DNA of 38,731 nt from Capillibacterium thermochitinicola (GCF_013664685.1 NZ_JAAKDE010000017.1:1-38731), one strand, 5' to 3'; shown: positions 18,324-26,918, counted from the stretch's first letter. Notes: generated by a model from the letters alone, not told the origin. A program made the numbers and translations.

Positions 18324-18584
18324 ATGGAACAGAAGCAGAGTAGACAAAGGCAACATGGAAAATACAGCTTGTATACTGCCCCGGACAACTGCCGTTATAC
18401 AGTAGCTGCCGTGCCAGATGTAAAGATTCTGAACAGCCTAGGCTTTTACCCTGGTACCGTTATCCACAAGAAAAAAAGATACCGTCTGGGCGGCCCGGTA
18501 TTGGTCACCAGTGCCACCAGGGAGATTGCCCTCGGGAAAGATATTGCCTCCGCGATTTTGGTTGAGGAGGACACCGCAATATGA
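18324..18584 (+). CDS. feoA: FeoA-domain protein
   Basis: An 86-residue SH3-like FeoA protein, needed for Fe(II) uptake through FeoB. The core reads VPDVKILNSLGFYPGTVIHKKKRYRLGGPVLVTSATREIALGKDIASAILVE, the usual FeoA fold. The first 20 residues are basic and variable. GAGGAGGT is 9 bases before ATG 18324, and the ORF upstream of it is rejected. The stop overlaps the feoB start (ATGA), showing translational coupling. Confidence 0.88.
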   Translation: MEQKQSRQRQHGKYSLYTAPDNCRYTVAAVPDVKILNSLGFYPGTVIHKKKRYRLGGPVLVTSATREIALGKDIASAILVEEDTAI

Positions 18585-20386
18585 AATGCCATCTCATTGC
18601 TGAAGACAGCAAAATATTGGCGAAAGAGAATAAAATTTTACTGATGGGTACCCCCAACGTGGGGAAGAGTGTCATTTTTTCCGCCCTGACCAATGTTCAT
18701 GTCATCAGTTCCAACTATACGGGAACAACCGTTTCTTATACCGAGGGCTCCTACAAGGTGGGAGACACCGAGTATACCTTGATTGATGTCCCGGGCACCT
18801 ATTCTCTGGCGGCCACTTCGGTGGCCGAGGAGGTCGCCATTCGCTTCATGTGCAGCAATCCCGTTGCTGTGCTTTTTGTGCTTAATGCCGCCGATCTGGA
18901 AGGCAGCATCAAGCTGGCGCTGGAGGTCATGGAGTATAATGTGCCCATCGTTTTTGCCCTCAATCTGATGGATGTGTCGGAGCGGAAAGGTTTTGCGATC
19001 AATGTCAAGCTGCTCGAGCAGGAACTTGGCGCACCGGTGATCCCAACCGTGGCCGTGAAAGGGTACGGCCTTGACCAGATCACCAAGACTTTTGCCCGGA
19101 TTTTAGGGGCGGAACGCCCGTTGCCAATGGGCCGGTCTTGTGCGACTTGCGCCGGTTGTCCCGGTTGCGGGCGGGCCGGTGAACATACAGGACTGGAGTA
19201 TTGGGAGCGAGCCCGGCAGATTGTCCGTAAAGTGGTTTCCCGTACCGATGCCAAACCGAACTTTTTGGACAGGTTGGGTGATGCGCTGCTTCGTCCCTGG
19301 CCCGGTCTTCCGCTGGCGCTGTTGATTCTGCTCATCAGCTTGGGTGTGGTCGTCGGTGGCGGTAAGGTATTGGAGGGGATGGTGCTACTTCCCTTGGTTG
19401 AAGGGGTAATTGTCCCTTTCTTTGAACGACTGGTTATACCGCTGAATTTGCCTCCGGTTTTGCAGAATATCCTGATCGGGGAATACGGGATCTTGCGGAT
19501 TAGCTTTGAATGGATTTTAGCCCTGGTGATTCCTTATGTCCTGGTTTTCCAGGTTCAATTTGCCTTACTGGAGGACAGCGGTATTCTGCCCCGGCTGGTC
19601 GTCCTGTTTGATAACATCATGCGCAAGCTGGGCGTGCAGGGCGGCAGTCTGATCCACATCTTTCTTGGTTTTGGTTGTGCCGTTCCGGCCATAATCAGTA
19701 CCCGGACCGCGACCACCCGCAAAGAACGCCTGATGGTTACCGCGATGGTTTGCTTTGCGGTTCCTTGCATTTCCCAGACCGGCGCCCTCGTCTCCTTGTT
19801 GTCGGCCTATTCCGTCTGGCTCCTCCTGGCGACGGCGCTGACTGGAGTGGCGGTGTTTGTGACGGTCGCCCTCGTGCTGAGAAGATTCCTCAAAGGGACG
19901 GTGGACCCCCTGATCCTTGAGGTGCCCAATCTGCTGGTTCCCGAGCCGCGGGCGTACTTTAAGAAACTGTGGGTCCGGATCAAGCAGTTTTTGGTGGAAG
20001 CGGAAGGACCGATGCTCATCGCGGTCTCCATTGCCGCCATTATTGCCGAAACCGGTATTTTACAGGGCTTGGGTGAACTGCTGAAGCCGGTTGTTTCGGG
20101 CTGGCTGGGTCTGCCGGAGGAGGCGGTCATGTCCCTCATTTTGGGAATTATCCGGCGGGAGATGTCGGTGGCGCCGCTGTTGGGACTTAACTTGAACCCA
20201 CTGCAGATGTATGTGGGGGCGGTCGTTTCCCTGCTCTATTTGCCTTGCTTGTCGGTGTTCGGCATTATTGCCAAGGAGTTTAACGCGCGAACCGCCGTAG
20301 CCATTACCGCTAGCACCACTCTGACCGCGCTGTTTGTGGGTGGGGTGATGAACCATCTGATCATGTTCGTCCAGAGTATTTTCTAG
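18581..20386 (+). CDS. feoB: Ferrous iron transporter B with a CX2CX2CX2C motif
   Basis: FeoB is the GTP-regulated membrane permease for Fe(II). The 601-residue protein has the G-protein domain: G1 GTPNVGKS (23-30), G3 DVPG (69-72), G4 NLMD (128-131). The permease part follows, with conserved GFGCAVPAIISTRT, CFAVPCISQTGAL and EFNARTAV segments. Between the two lies C187-AT-C190-AG-C193-PG-C196, four cysteines spaced as in a ferredoxin cluster, inside a basic, glycine-rich linker. The total is shorter than E. coli FeoB (about 770). It overlaps feoA by four bases. Confidence 0.95.
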   Translation: MKCHLIAEDSKILAKENKILLMGTPNVGKSVIFSALTNVHVISSNYTGTTVSYTEGSYKVGDTEYTLIDVPGTYSLAATSVAEEVAIRFMCSNPVAVLFVLNAADLEGSIKLALEVMEYNVPIVFALNLMDVSERKGFAINVKLLEQELGAPVIPTVAVKGYGLDQITKTFARILGAERPLPMGRSCATCAGCPGCGRAGEHTGLEYWERARQIVRKVVSRTDAKPNFLDRLGDALLRPWPGLPLALLILLISLGVVVGGGKVLEGMVLLPLVEGVIVPFFERLVIPLNLPPVLQNILIGEYGILRISFEWILALVIPYVLVFQVQFALLEDSGILPRLVVLFDNIMRKLGVQGGSLIHIFLGFGCAVPAIISTRTATTRKERLMVTAMVCFAVPCISQTGALVSLLSAYSVWLLLATALTGVAVFVTVALVLRRFLKGTVDPLILEVPNLLVPEPRAYFKKLWVRIKQFLVEAEGPMLIAVSIAAIIAETGILQGLGELLKPVVSGWLGLPEEAVMSLILGIIRREMSVAPLLGLNLNPLQMYVGAVVSLLYLPCLSVFGIIAKEFNARTAVAITASTTLTALFVGGVMNHLIMFVQSIF

Positions 20387-20623
20387 GATGAGATGTGGGT
20401 AAAGATGAGATGGGTGGCCAAGATTCCTTTTGTCGCTGGTTGCCGTATTAAAGTAAGTGATTCTAAAGGTTCGCGCTGAACGAAGAGAAAAATACGTAAA
20501 AAGAGAGAAAAAGGGTGAAATAACGAAAGGGTTTCCCGACAATACTTCTGCCCCGGCGGGTGGCCGGGGTTGTAAGAGACGGGAAACCCTTAATTTTTGC
20601 TTTTGATTACCTCATTACCTTAA
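20387..20623. terminator. Convergent intergenic region with a branched inverted repeat
   Basis: Between feoB and the convergent DtxR-type gene, AAGGGTTTCCCG (20527-20538) pairs with CGGGAAACCCTT (20580-20591). Inside, CCCCGGC (20551-20557) pairs with GCCGGGG (20563-20569). The outer stem is followed on the plus strand by AATTTTTGCTTTT. It probably ends feoB transcription and possibly also the opposing transcript. No gene is seen in the remainder. Confidence 0.6.
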
Positions 20624-21013
20624 TTATTCTTTCTCTTTATTGGCGTTGGCCTGCATATATTCCTGCATGGCCTGGACGGAATCGCTGCTAATCACATGCT
20701 CAATGGAGCAGGCGTCCTGGTCGGCGACGGCGGCGTCAATCTTTAATACCTCGGTAAAAAACTTTTGGATAATCTGATGTTTTTTGGAGGTTAGTTTGGC
20801 CTGTTCGAGTCCGGTGGGGGTCAAATAGACCTTCTTGTATTTCTCGGTGGTCACCAACCCTTTTTCCGCCAGCGTTGAGATGGCGCTGTTGACGCTCGGT
20901 TTGGTGACGCCCAAACGCTCTGAGATATCCGAAACCCTGACGCCGGAGTTTCCGTTGGAAAGCTCGTAGATGGCTTCGAGATAATTTTCCATGGAGACGG
21001 TCAGTTTACTCAT
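20624..21013 (-). CDS. DtxR/MntR-family metal-dependent regulator
   Basis: The 129-residue protein opens with LTVSMENYLEAIYELSNGNSGVRVSDISERLGVTKPSVNSAISTLAEKGLVTTEKYKKVYLTPTGLEQA, the winged helix typical of DtxR/MntR. The dimerisation part contains HQIIQKFFTEVLKIDAAVADQDACSIEHVIS, with candidate metal ligands (histidine, acidic residues, cysteine). It lacks an SH3 domain, as in MntR-type short members. Being next to feoAB suggests Fe(II) or Mn(II) control of iron uptake. Confidence 0.88.
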   Translation of the reverse strand: MSKLTVSMENYLEAIYELSNGNSGVRVSDISERLGVTKPSVNSAISTLAEKGLVTTEKYKKVYLTPTGLEQAKLTSKKHQIIQKFFTEVLKIDAAVADQDACSIEHVISSDSVQAMQEYMQANANKEKE

Positions 21014-21048
21014 CAGCGGACCTCCGTTGGTTTAGATAGAACACTTCC

Positions 21049-21098
21049 AGGTTATAGTTTACCTAATTATATTATACACGTTCGTATTTGGATGTTAA
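21049..21098 (-). promoter_or_regulatory. Promoter of the DtxR-family gene with possible operator
   Basis: On the minus strand, TTAACA (21098-21093) and TATAAT (21076-21071) are 16 bases apart. Just downstream is TTAGGT-AAACTAT-AACCT (21066-21049), an imperfect dyad that could allow autoregulation. It is not the same sequence as the dyad before feoA. Confidence 0.55.
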
Positions 21099-21277
21099 AG
21101 GCCCGGAATCTTTGGCGATAAATTGTTTAAAGGGGCTTTTCAGCTACGCCTTGGATTTTATCGGGTTATTCTCCATTCTCTTCGCATGTGCCGGATTGCC
21201 ATGATTGGGATGCGGTGTGAACTGTAAAAACGCTACGAATTTTAATTGATCTCAGTTCAATCCATTGTAGATATGTG

Positions 21278-21332
21278 TTGACAGGGCCGGCGGAGATTGT
21301 TAAAATAATAACAAGAACTGGTCGGACCAGAT
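21278..21332 (+). promoter_or_regulatory. Promoter and FadR-type operator of the GntR gene
   Basis: TTGACA (21278-21283) and TAAAAT (21301-21306) are spaced by 17 bases. The palindrome CTGGTC-G-GACCAG (21318-21330), within AACTGGTCGGACCAGAT, follows at the expected start site. It matches the TGGT-N3-ACCA operator of FadR-subfamily GntR regulators, so the gene downstream probably represses itself. Confidence 0.75.
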
Positions 21333-21379
21333 CTTAACCAGTTTTTATTTCACGGATAAAACACAAAGGAACGGTTTTC

Positions 21380-22099
21380 TTGAACGGGGTAAAGAAAACG
21401 CCTGGGCTTACCAATAAAGATCTTTTTGTTAGAAAAATGACCAAAGATATTCTTGGCGGGAAATGGAAGCCGGGGGACCGGTTACCGTCGGAACGGGAGT
21501 TGGCGGCGGAAATGGGGATCGAGAAAACGGTGGTCCACTCCGGTTTTGAACAGCTGGCCGCCATGGGCTTGGTCGAGATCAAACCGAAGTCCGGCATCTA
21601 CGTAGCCGACTATATGAAGACGGGGAATATTGAAACTCTGAATGCCATTGTCCATCTGAACGGCGATGAATTGAGCCGGGAGGTTGCCGTCGCCATTTTG
21701 GACTTGCGGCTGGCGATTGAGGGGATGGCCTTTCGCGACCTCGCCCTCTCCCATTCAGCGGAGGATATTACGCATTTGCGCGCGATGACGGCTGCAATTC
21801 GCGCCCGTGCCCAGCACAGCGGGGTGGAGGAGCTCGCCGAGCTTTTTTTCCGCTGGCACCGGGAGATCTGTATTTTAAGCGGGAAAAGTATCCTGACGCT
21901 GTTCATGAACACCATGCATGATGTGTCTATTGCCTTCTGGGTGAACTATCTGCGGATGTATGGGCTCACCTTTGCGCTTGACCGGTTGGAACGATTCACC
22001 GCGCTGCTTGAAGCCGGTGACGGCGAAGGAGCCTATCAGTTACTGGCGACGGGGGTTGCCGACTATCTTGCGCGCCTGGAAGAAAAGGCGGAGCGCTGA
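21380..22099 (+). CDS. GntR-family regulator, FadR/FCD subfamily
   Basis: The 239-residue protein has an N-terminal winged helix (WKPGDRLPSERELAAEMGIEKTVVHSGFEQLAAMGLVEIKPKSGIYV) and an all-helical FCD ligand-binding domain. Metal-site residues are recognisable, with an acidic residue in DLRLAIEG and histidine in FRWHREI. FCD domains usually bind organic acids. Start TTG 21380 is behind AAAGGAAC; no ATG is available before residue 20. It heads the block containing the flavoprotein, hypA and hypB, which it may regulate; a weak terminator or promoter between them was not seen. Confidence 0.88.
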   Translation: MNGVKKTPGLTNKDLFVRKMTKDILGGKWKPGDRLPSERELAAEMGIEKTVVHSGFEQLAAMGLVEIKPKSGIYVADYMKTGNIETLNAIVHLNGDELSREVAVAILDLRLAIEGMAFRDLALSHSAEDITHLRAMTAAIRARAQHSGVEELAELFFRWHREICILSGKSILTLFMNTMHDVSIAFWVNYLRMYGLTFALDRLERFTALLEAGDGEGAYQLLATGVADYLARLEEKAER

Positions 22100-22200
22100 G
22101 GAGAAGAAAGGCGAATAGCATTTTGTTTTTTATGGCGGCCAGACGTCAGAACATAGTGGTGTGATTATGGTGCGATAATCAAGAGAAGGAGTGGATCCTG

Positions 22201-24981
22201 ATGAGCAAGCAGACCATGTCCAACATGCCCCTGGATGAGAGTAAGTTGTCTTTTACGATTCCCCGGACGGATAAACCCCGTAAGAAAATAATCAAGCTTG
22301 GGCGGATGATCACCGACCGCCTGCCTGCCAAATTGAAAGGAGTTACCGGTAACGACCCGGAATACTGGGGACTGGCCGGTTTGGTCACCGATGAAATGGC
22401 TGACATTGCCCTGAAAATGGGTGTCCGTAAGCCCAAGACCCTGCCGGAACTGGTGAAGCTGACCGGTAAGGATGCGGCCTCTTTGGAAAAGCTCCTGAAC
22501 GAAATGGCCTATATCGGTCTGATCGAGTACAACTGGGAAAACCCCCGGCGGGAAAAACAGTATGTATTGCCGCGGTTTGTCCCCGGGAGTGCCGAGTTTT
22601 TTAACATGCGCAAAGACCAGGTTGATGAGCACCCGGAGGTGGCCGCCTTTTTTGAACGGATGACCTTTCTGCCGCTGGAGCGGGTTACGCCCATGGTTCC
22701 GCCGGGCGGAGCCGGCATCGGGATGCACGTCATCCCGGTGGAGAAGGCCATTGAAACGGAGAACGAAGCAATCAGCGTGGAGAAGATCTCCTACTGGCTG
22801 AAGAAGTATGACGGCAAGTACGCCAAAAGTATTTGCTCCTGCCGGGTCAGCCGGGCAAAACTGGGTGAGGGTTGCGGCGACGATCCCGAGAACTGGTGTA
22901 TTGCCCTGGGCGATATGGCCGATTATATCGTCGAGACCGGGCGCGGCGAGTATATAACCTATGATGAAGTGCTGGCCATCCTTAAGCAGGCCGAGGAGAA
23001 TGGTTTCGTCCACCAGATTACGAACATCGACGGCGAAGATAAGATCTTTGCCATTTGCAACTGCAATGTTAATGTCTGTTACGCCTTGCGCACTTCCCAG
23101 TTGTTCAATACACCCAACTTAAGCCGCAGCGCTTATGTGGCCAGGGTGGAAAGGGAGAAATGTGTGGCCTGTGGCCGCTGTGTCGAGCATTGTCCGGCCG
23201 GGGCGGCCAAGTTGGGGCAGAAACTCTGTACCAGAGACGGCCCCATCGAGTACCCCCGGGTGGAGCTCCCGGATGAGACCCCGTGGGGACCGGATAAGTG
23301 GAGTGTCGATTACCGCGATAAAAACCGCATCAACTGCCATGATACCGGCACGTCTCCTTGTAAGACGGCTTGCCCCGCCCATATTGCGGTCCAAGGCTAC
23401 TTGAAGCTGGCGGCGCAAGGCCGGTACCGTGAGGCGTTGCAGCTGATCAAGCGGGACAACCCGTTCCCCGCCGTCTGCGGCCGGATCTGCAACCGCCGTT
23501 GCGAGGAGGCCTGCACCCGCGGTTCGGTTGACCAGGCGGTGGCCATCGATGAAGTCAAGCGTTTCATCGCCCAATTGGATTTGGAGGCGGAGACCCGTTA
23601 TATTCCCGAACCGGTCATCCCCAAGATTGGCGGCGGGTTTGAGGAAAAGATCGCTATCATCGGTGCGGGGCCGGCCGGGATGAGCTGTGCCTACTTTCTT
23701 GCCCTAAAGGGTTATAAGCCGACAGTCTTTGAGAAGGAGGCCCGCCCCGGTGGGATGCTGATGAATGGTATCCCCAGTTTCCGTCTGGAAAAGGATGTGG
23801 TGGAAGCCGAGATCGACGTTCTGCGGGCACTGGGTGTGGAGTTTAAGTGCGGTGTTGAGGTTGGCAAGGATGTGACCATCCCTGAACTGCGCCGGCAAGG
23901 TTACAAGGGTTTCTATGTGGCGGCCGCCCTTCAGAAGGGGGCAACGCTCCGGATCCCCGGGGCGGATAGTGACGGCGTGATCACCGGGATCGACTTTTTG
24001 CGCCAGGTGAATCTGGCCGGTGAGTACAAACTTTCCGGCAAGGTGGTGGTGATCGGCGGCGGTAATGTGGCCTGTGATGTGGCGCGTACGGCAGTCCGTT
24101 GCCACGCGGAGAGCGTCAGCATGTATTGTCTTGAAAGTTACGAGGAGATGCCCTGCGGCGAGGAAGAACGGACCGAATGTGAGAAGGAGGGCATCGCCAT
24201 CCATGCGGGCTGGGGACCGGCGGCGATCATTGCGGACAACGGGAAAACCACGGGGATCATTTTCAAGAAGTGTCTGTCGGTGATGGATGATGAGGGACGC
24301 TTTGCTCCCACTTACGACGAGGGAGATACCGTAACGGTGGCGTGTGATGTGGTGATCTGCTGTATCGGCCAGAAAGGGGATTGGCATGAGTTATTTAAAG
24401 GTACGAACGTAGAGTTCAATCCCAACGGGACGATCAAAGCCGATCCGGTGACCTACCAGACCACCGAGCCGGATATCTTTGTGGGCGGTGATGCCTTTAC
24501 TGGTCCGAAGTTTGTGATTGATGCGATTGCGGCCGGCCGGGAAGGGGCCATCTCCCTGCACCGCTTTGTGCAGCCGAATACCAGTTTGACCATTGGCCGT
24601 AACCGCCGGGAATTCATCGCCTTGGACAAGAAGAACGTCATGCTTGACCTGGGGAGCTTCGACAATACCCCCCGGCAGCGTATTGGTTATAACGAAGCCT
24701 TGGCGAAGACATTCCGGGATAACCGGATCCCCTTTACCGAAGAGCAGGTGAGAAAGGAGACGGCCCGTTGCCTTGACTGCGGGGTGTCGGTGGTTGATCC
24801 GAACAAGTGTATCGGGTGTGGGGTTTGCACCACCCAGTGTGCCTTCGATGCGATTCACCTCCATCGTGAGCGGCCGGAATGCAGCACCATGGTGCGTTCT
24901 GAAGACAAGCTGAAAGCGATTCTACCCTACATGCTCAAGCGGGCGTGGAAGATCAAATTCGGGCGCAAGAAAGGAAAGTAG
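22201..24981 (+). CDS. Multidomain iron-sulfur flavoprotein, GltD/NfnB-like NAD(P)-dependent oxidoreductase
   Basis: The 926-residue cytoplasmic protein combines several modules. Residues 50-120 resemble a winged helix. Residues 212-293 carry cysteine groups CSC, C225, C233, CNCNVNVC. A ferredoxin-type motif CVACGRCVEHCP is at 321-332. Residues 379-450 match the GltD N-terminal Fe-S domain (CKTACP..., CGRICNRRCEEAC). From 483 come the FAD site GAGPAG (488-493), ARPGGMLMNGIPSFRLEK, a second dinucleotide site GGGNVACDVARTA, and GGDAFTGPKFVIDAIAAGR. It ends with CLDCG and CIGCGVCTTQCAFDAI. It likely passes electrons between NAD(P)H and ferredoxin or another partner; the substrate is unknown. hypA begins one base after its stop. 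Confidence 0.85.
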   Translation: MSKQTMSNMPLDESKLSFTIPRTDKPRKKIIKLGRMITDRLPAKLKGVTGNDPEYWGLAGLVTDEMADIALKMGVRKPKTLPELVKLTGKDAASLEKLLNEMAYIGLIEYNWENPRREKQYVLPRFVPGSAEFFNMRKDQVDEHPEVAAFFERMTFLPLERVTPMVPPGGAGIGMHVIPVEKAIETENEAISVEKISYWLKKYDGKYAKSICSCRVSRAKLGEGCGDDPENWCIALGDMADYIVETGRGEYITYDEVLAILKQAEENGFVHQITNIDGEDKIFAICNCNVNVCYALRTSQLFNTPNLSRSAYVARVEREKCVACGRCVEHCPAGAAKLGQKLCTRDGPIEYPRVELPDETPWGPDKWSVDYRDKNRINCHDTGTSPCKTACPAHIAVQGYLKLAAQGRYREALQLIKRDNPFPAVCGRICNRRCEEACTRGSVDQAVAIDEVKRFIAQLDLEAETRYIPEPVIPKIGGGFEEKIAIIGAGPAGMSCAYFLALKGYKPTVFEKEARPGGMLMNGIPSFRLEKDVVEAEIDVLRALGVEFKCGVEVGKDVTIPELRRQGYKGFYVAAALQKGATLRIPGADSDGVITGIDFLRQVNLAGEYKLSGKVVVIGGGNVACDVARTAVRCHAESVSMYCLESYEEMPCGEEERTECEKEGIAIHAGWGPAAIIADNGKTTGIIFKKCLSVMDDEGRFAPTYDEGDTVTVACDVVICCIGQKGDWHELFKGTNVEFNPNGTIKADPVTYQTTEPDIFVGGDAFTGPKFVIDAIAAGREGAISLHRFVQPNTSLTIGRNRREFIALDKKNVMLDLGSFDNTPRQRIGYNEALAKTFRDNRIPFTEEQVRKETARCLDCGVSVVDPNKCIGCGVCTTQCAFDAIHLHRERPECSTMVRSEDKLKAILPYMLKRAWKIKFGRKKGK

Positions 24982-24982
24982 C

Positions 24983-25327
24983 ATGCACGAGCTGGGGATC
25001 GTTTTTCACATCATTAAGACCGTAGAGCGGGTCGGTACGGAGAACAAGCTGACGATGGTTTCCACGGTCACCCTGGAACTGGGCGAGGTTTCCGGGGTGG
25101 TACCGGAAGAACTTACCGCCTGCTGGGCCTGGGCGGTCAAGAAGACGGAACTGATGAAAGAGGCCAGGCTCGCCATTGAAACAATCCCGGCGTTGACCTT
25201 CTGTGAAAGCTGCCAGGAGACTTACCAAACGGTCCGGTACGGACGGATCTGCCCCTTCTGCGGTAGTGAACAAACCTATCTGGTGCAAGGGAATGAGATC
25301 AACCTGAAGACGATTGAAGCCTGTTAA
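24983..25327 (+). CDS. hypA: HypA-like nickel metallochaperone
   Basis: HypA delivers Ni2+ for [NiFe]-hydrogenase maturation, with HypB. The 114-residue protein begins MHE, giving the N-terminal nickel ligand H2, and has the zinc site C74-x2-C77 and C90-x2-C93. It follows the flavoprotein by one base and precedes hypB. No hydrogenase structural gene, hypC, hypD, hypE or hypF lies in the window, so the nickel target is elsewhere or is not a hydrogenase. Confidence 0.9.
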   Translation: MHELGIVFHIIKTVERVGTENKLTMVSTVTLELGEVSGVVPEELTACWAWAVKKTELMKEARLAIETIPALTFCESCQETYQTVRYGRICPFCGSEQTYLVQGNEINLKTIEAC

Positions 25328-25365
25328 AGAATGACGCGCAAGGCTATTTGCGGGAGGAACTACCG

Positions 25366-26040
25366 ATGGAAAAAGTTCGGATTATCGAGATTAAGGAGAG
25401 TGTTTTTGCGGATAACGACCGGGAAGCCGCCCGTCTCCGCGCTAAACTGAAGCGGGAGAAGACTTTCCTGCTAAACCTGATGTCATCCCCGGGCAGCGGC
25501 AAAACGACCCTGCTGTTGCGGACTATCGAAGCGCTCAAAGAGAAACTGCGGATCGGTGTATTGGAAGCCGATATCGATTCGGCGGTGGATGCGGAAATGG
25601 TCGTCACCACCGGGGTAAAGACCATTCAGATCCATACCGGCGGGATGTGCCACTTGGACGCGGGCATGACCGAGCGGGGCTTGCAGGAACTGGGTACTGC
25701 TGATCTGGATCTGGTTATCCTGGAGAATGTGGGGAACTTGGTCTGCCCGGCTGAGTTTGATACCGGCGCGGTGAAGAACGCGATGATCCTTTCGGTACCG
25801 GAAGGGCACGACAAGCCGCTCAAGTATCCGCTGATCTTCACCGTTTGCGATGTATTGATCATTAATAAAATTGATGTGTTGCCCTATTTTGATTTTGACT
25901 TGGACAAGGTGAAGGAGTACGCGTTGCGGCGCAACCCTAACCTTAAAATCTTTCCTCTTTCCGCCAAGACCGGCGAAGGGATGGAAGCTTGGCTTGCTTG
26001 GCTCCAGCAGCAGGTGGAAGAGTGGATTGCGACTACTTGA
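25366..26040 (+). CDS. hypB: HypB-like nickel-insertion GTPase
   Basis: HypB is the SIMIBI-class GTPase partner of HypA. The 224-residue protein has the P-loop SSPGSGKT (40-47), the metal-site region TGGMCHLDAGM with C95 and H96, ENVGNLVCPAEFD with C127, and the guanine-specificity motif NKID (167-170). It lacks the histidine-rich and CXXCGC N-terminal nickel sites found in some HypB. ATG 25366 is preceded by GGGAGGAA; an upstream in-frame TTG is rejected. The methyltransferase starts 14 bases after its stop. Confidence 0.93.
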   Translation: MEKVRIIEIKESVFADNDREAARLRAKLKREKTFLLNLMSSPGSGKTTLLLRTIEALKEKLRIGVLEADIDSAVDAEMVVTTGVKTIQIHTGGMCHLDAGMTERGLQELGTADLDLVILENVGNLVCPAEFDTGAVKNAMILSVPEGHDKPLKYPLIFTVCDVLIINKIDVLPYFDFDLDKVKEYALRRNPNLKIFPLSAKTGEGMEAWLAWLQQQVEEWIATT

Positions 26041-26054
26041 GGCAGGGGGGAACC

Positions 26055-26729
26055 ATGGCCGGAGCGATACTCAGCGCTGGCGGGACGGCACCCGTTTCCG
26101 TGGGATTTAAACCAGCCGAAGATAGCTGGAATCAAAGGGTCATTTCTTTTTTTGACCGCATGGCACCGGAATGGGACGCCCGGATGATTATTGATGAGGC
26201 GAAACTCAGCTTCATTCTCGATGCGGCCGGGGTGAGGAAGGGTGCGGTTGTGTTGGATGTAGCCTGCGGTACGGGAGTGTTGTTCCCTTATTATCTCCGC
26301 CGTAATGTGGCCCGTGTGATCGGGGTGGATATTTCGGCGGAAATGGTGCGGATTGCCGCCCAAAAGGTGGCTGATCCCCGCTTTGAGGTGATCTGCGGGG
26401 ATATCCAGAGAATACCTGTGCGTAGTGATTGTGATTGCTGTGTGATCTATAACGCCTTTCCCCACTTCGAAGACCCCCGGCGGCTTGTGGCCAGTCTAGC
26501 CCGCTGGCTTAAACCGGGTGGGCGGTTGACCGTCGCTCATAGTATGGGCTTGGAAGCGTTGCGGCGACACCATGCCGGAAGCGCCGCCCATGTTTCCCGG
26601 GAGATGCTTTCGGCGGAGGAATTGGCAGCCGTACTGGCCCCTTGGTTTGCGGTGGATACGATGATTGCAGACCGGGAGAAGTATATTGTGTCCGGGAAAC
26701 GGAAAGAGATTGGTCTTGCGGATTTTTGA
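26055..26729 (+). CDS. Class I SAM-dependent methyltransferase
   Basis: A 224-residue protein with the UbiE-like pattern: FFDRMAPEWDARM at the N-terminus, SAM motif I VLDVACGTGVLFPYYL, acidic end of strand 2 (GVDISAEMVRIA), motif II (GDIQRIPVRSDCDCCVIYNAFPHFEDP) and motif III (WLKPGGRLTVAHSMG). The substrate is unknown; UbiE-like enzymes in anaerobes act on various small molecules. ATG 26055 follows GGCAGGGGGGAA. As the last gene of the flavoprotein-hypAB block it ends before a terminator. Confidence 0.85.
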   Translation: MAGAILSAGGTAPVSVGFKPAEDSWNQRVISFFDRMAPEWDARMIIDEAKLSFILDAAGVRKGAVVLDVACGTGVLFPYYLRRNVARVIGVDISAEMVRIAAQKVADPRFEVICGDIQRIPVRSDCDCCVIYNAFPHFEDPRRLVASLARWLKPGGRLTVAHSMGLEALRRHHAGSAAHVSREMLSAEELAAVLAPWFAVDTMIADREKYIVSGKRKEIGLADF

Positions 26730-26755
26730 TCCGGAGTGAAGTTGTCTTCAGTGTT

Positions 26756-26782
26756 AACGCCCGTCGAAACCGGGCGTTTTTT
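26756..26782 (+). terminator. Rho-independent terminator after the methyltransferase gene
   Basis: AACGCCCG (26756-26763) pairs with CGGGCGTT (26771-26778) around a seven-base loop and is followed by TTTT. Confidence 0.88.
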
Positions 26783-26840
26783 CGTAATACTAAGAAAGAC
26801 TGGTTCAATAATGTTAAAGAATGAAGAAAGGGGTGCAAAT

Positions 26841-26882
26841 TTGATCAAGGTCAAATTCAAGGCCGGGGCCCTTTGCTATAAT
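26841..26882 (+). promoter_or_regulatory. FNR/CRP-type site and extended -10 promoter before the RIC-like gene
   Basis: TTGAT-CAAG-GTCAA (26841-26854) matches the FNR consensus TTGAT-N4-ATCAA at nine of ten positions. TATAAT (26877-26882) has the extended TGC in front and no good -35 box. If transcription starts about seven bases after the -10 box (near 26889), the FNR-type site is centred at -41.5, the class II activator position. This suggests anaerobic or NO-responsive activation; the regulator is not in the window. Confidence 0.6.
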
Positions 26883-26918
26883 GAAGCCGACAATAAAATT
26901 TAGAAAGGAAGAGAAATT

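Noticed and set aside
22165-23013. 282-codon minus-strand ORF
   Set aside because: Antisense shadow of the iron-sulfur flavoprotein.
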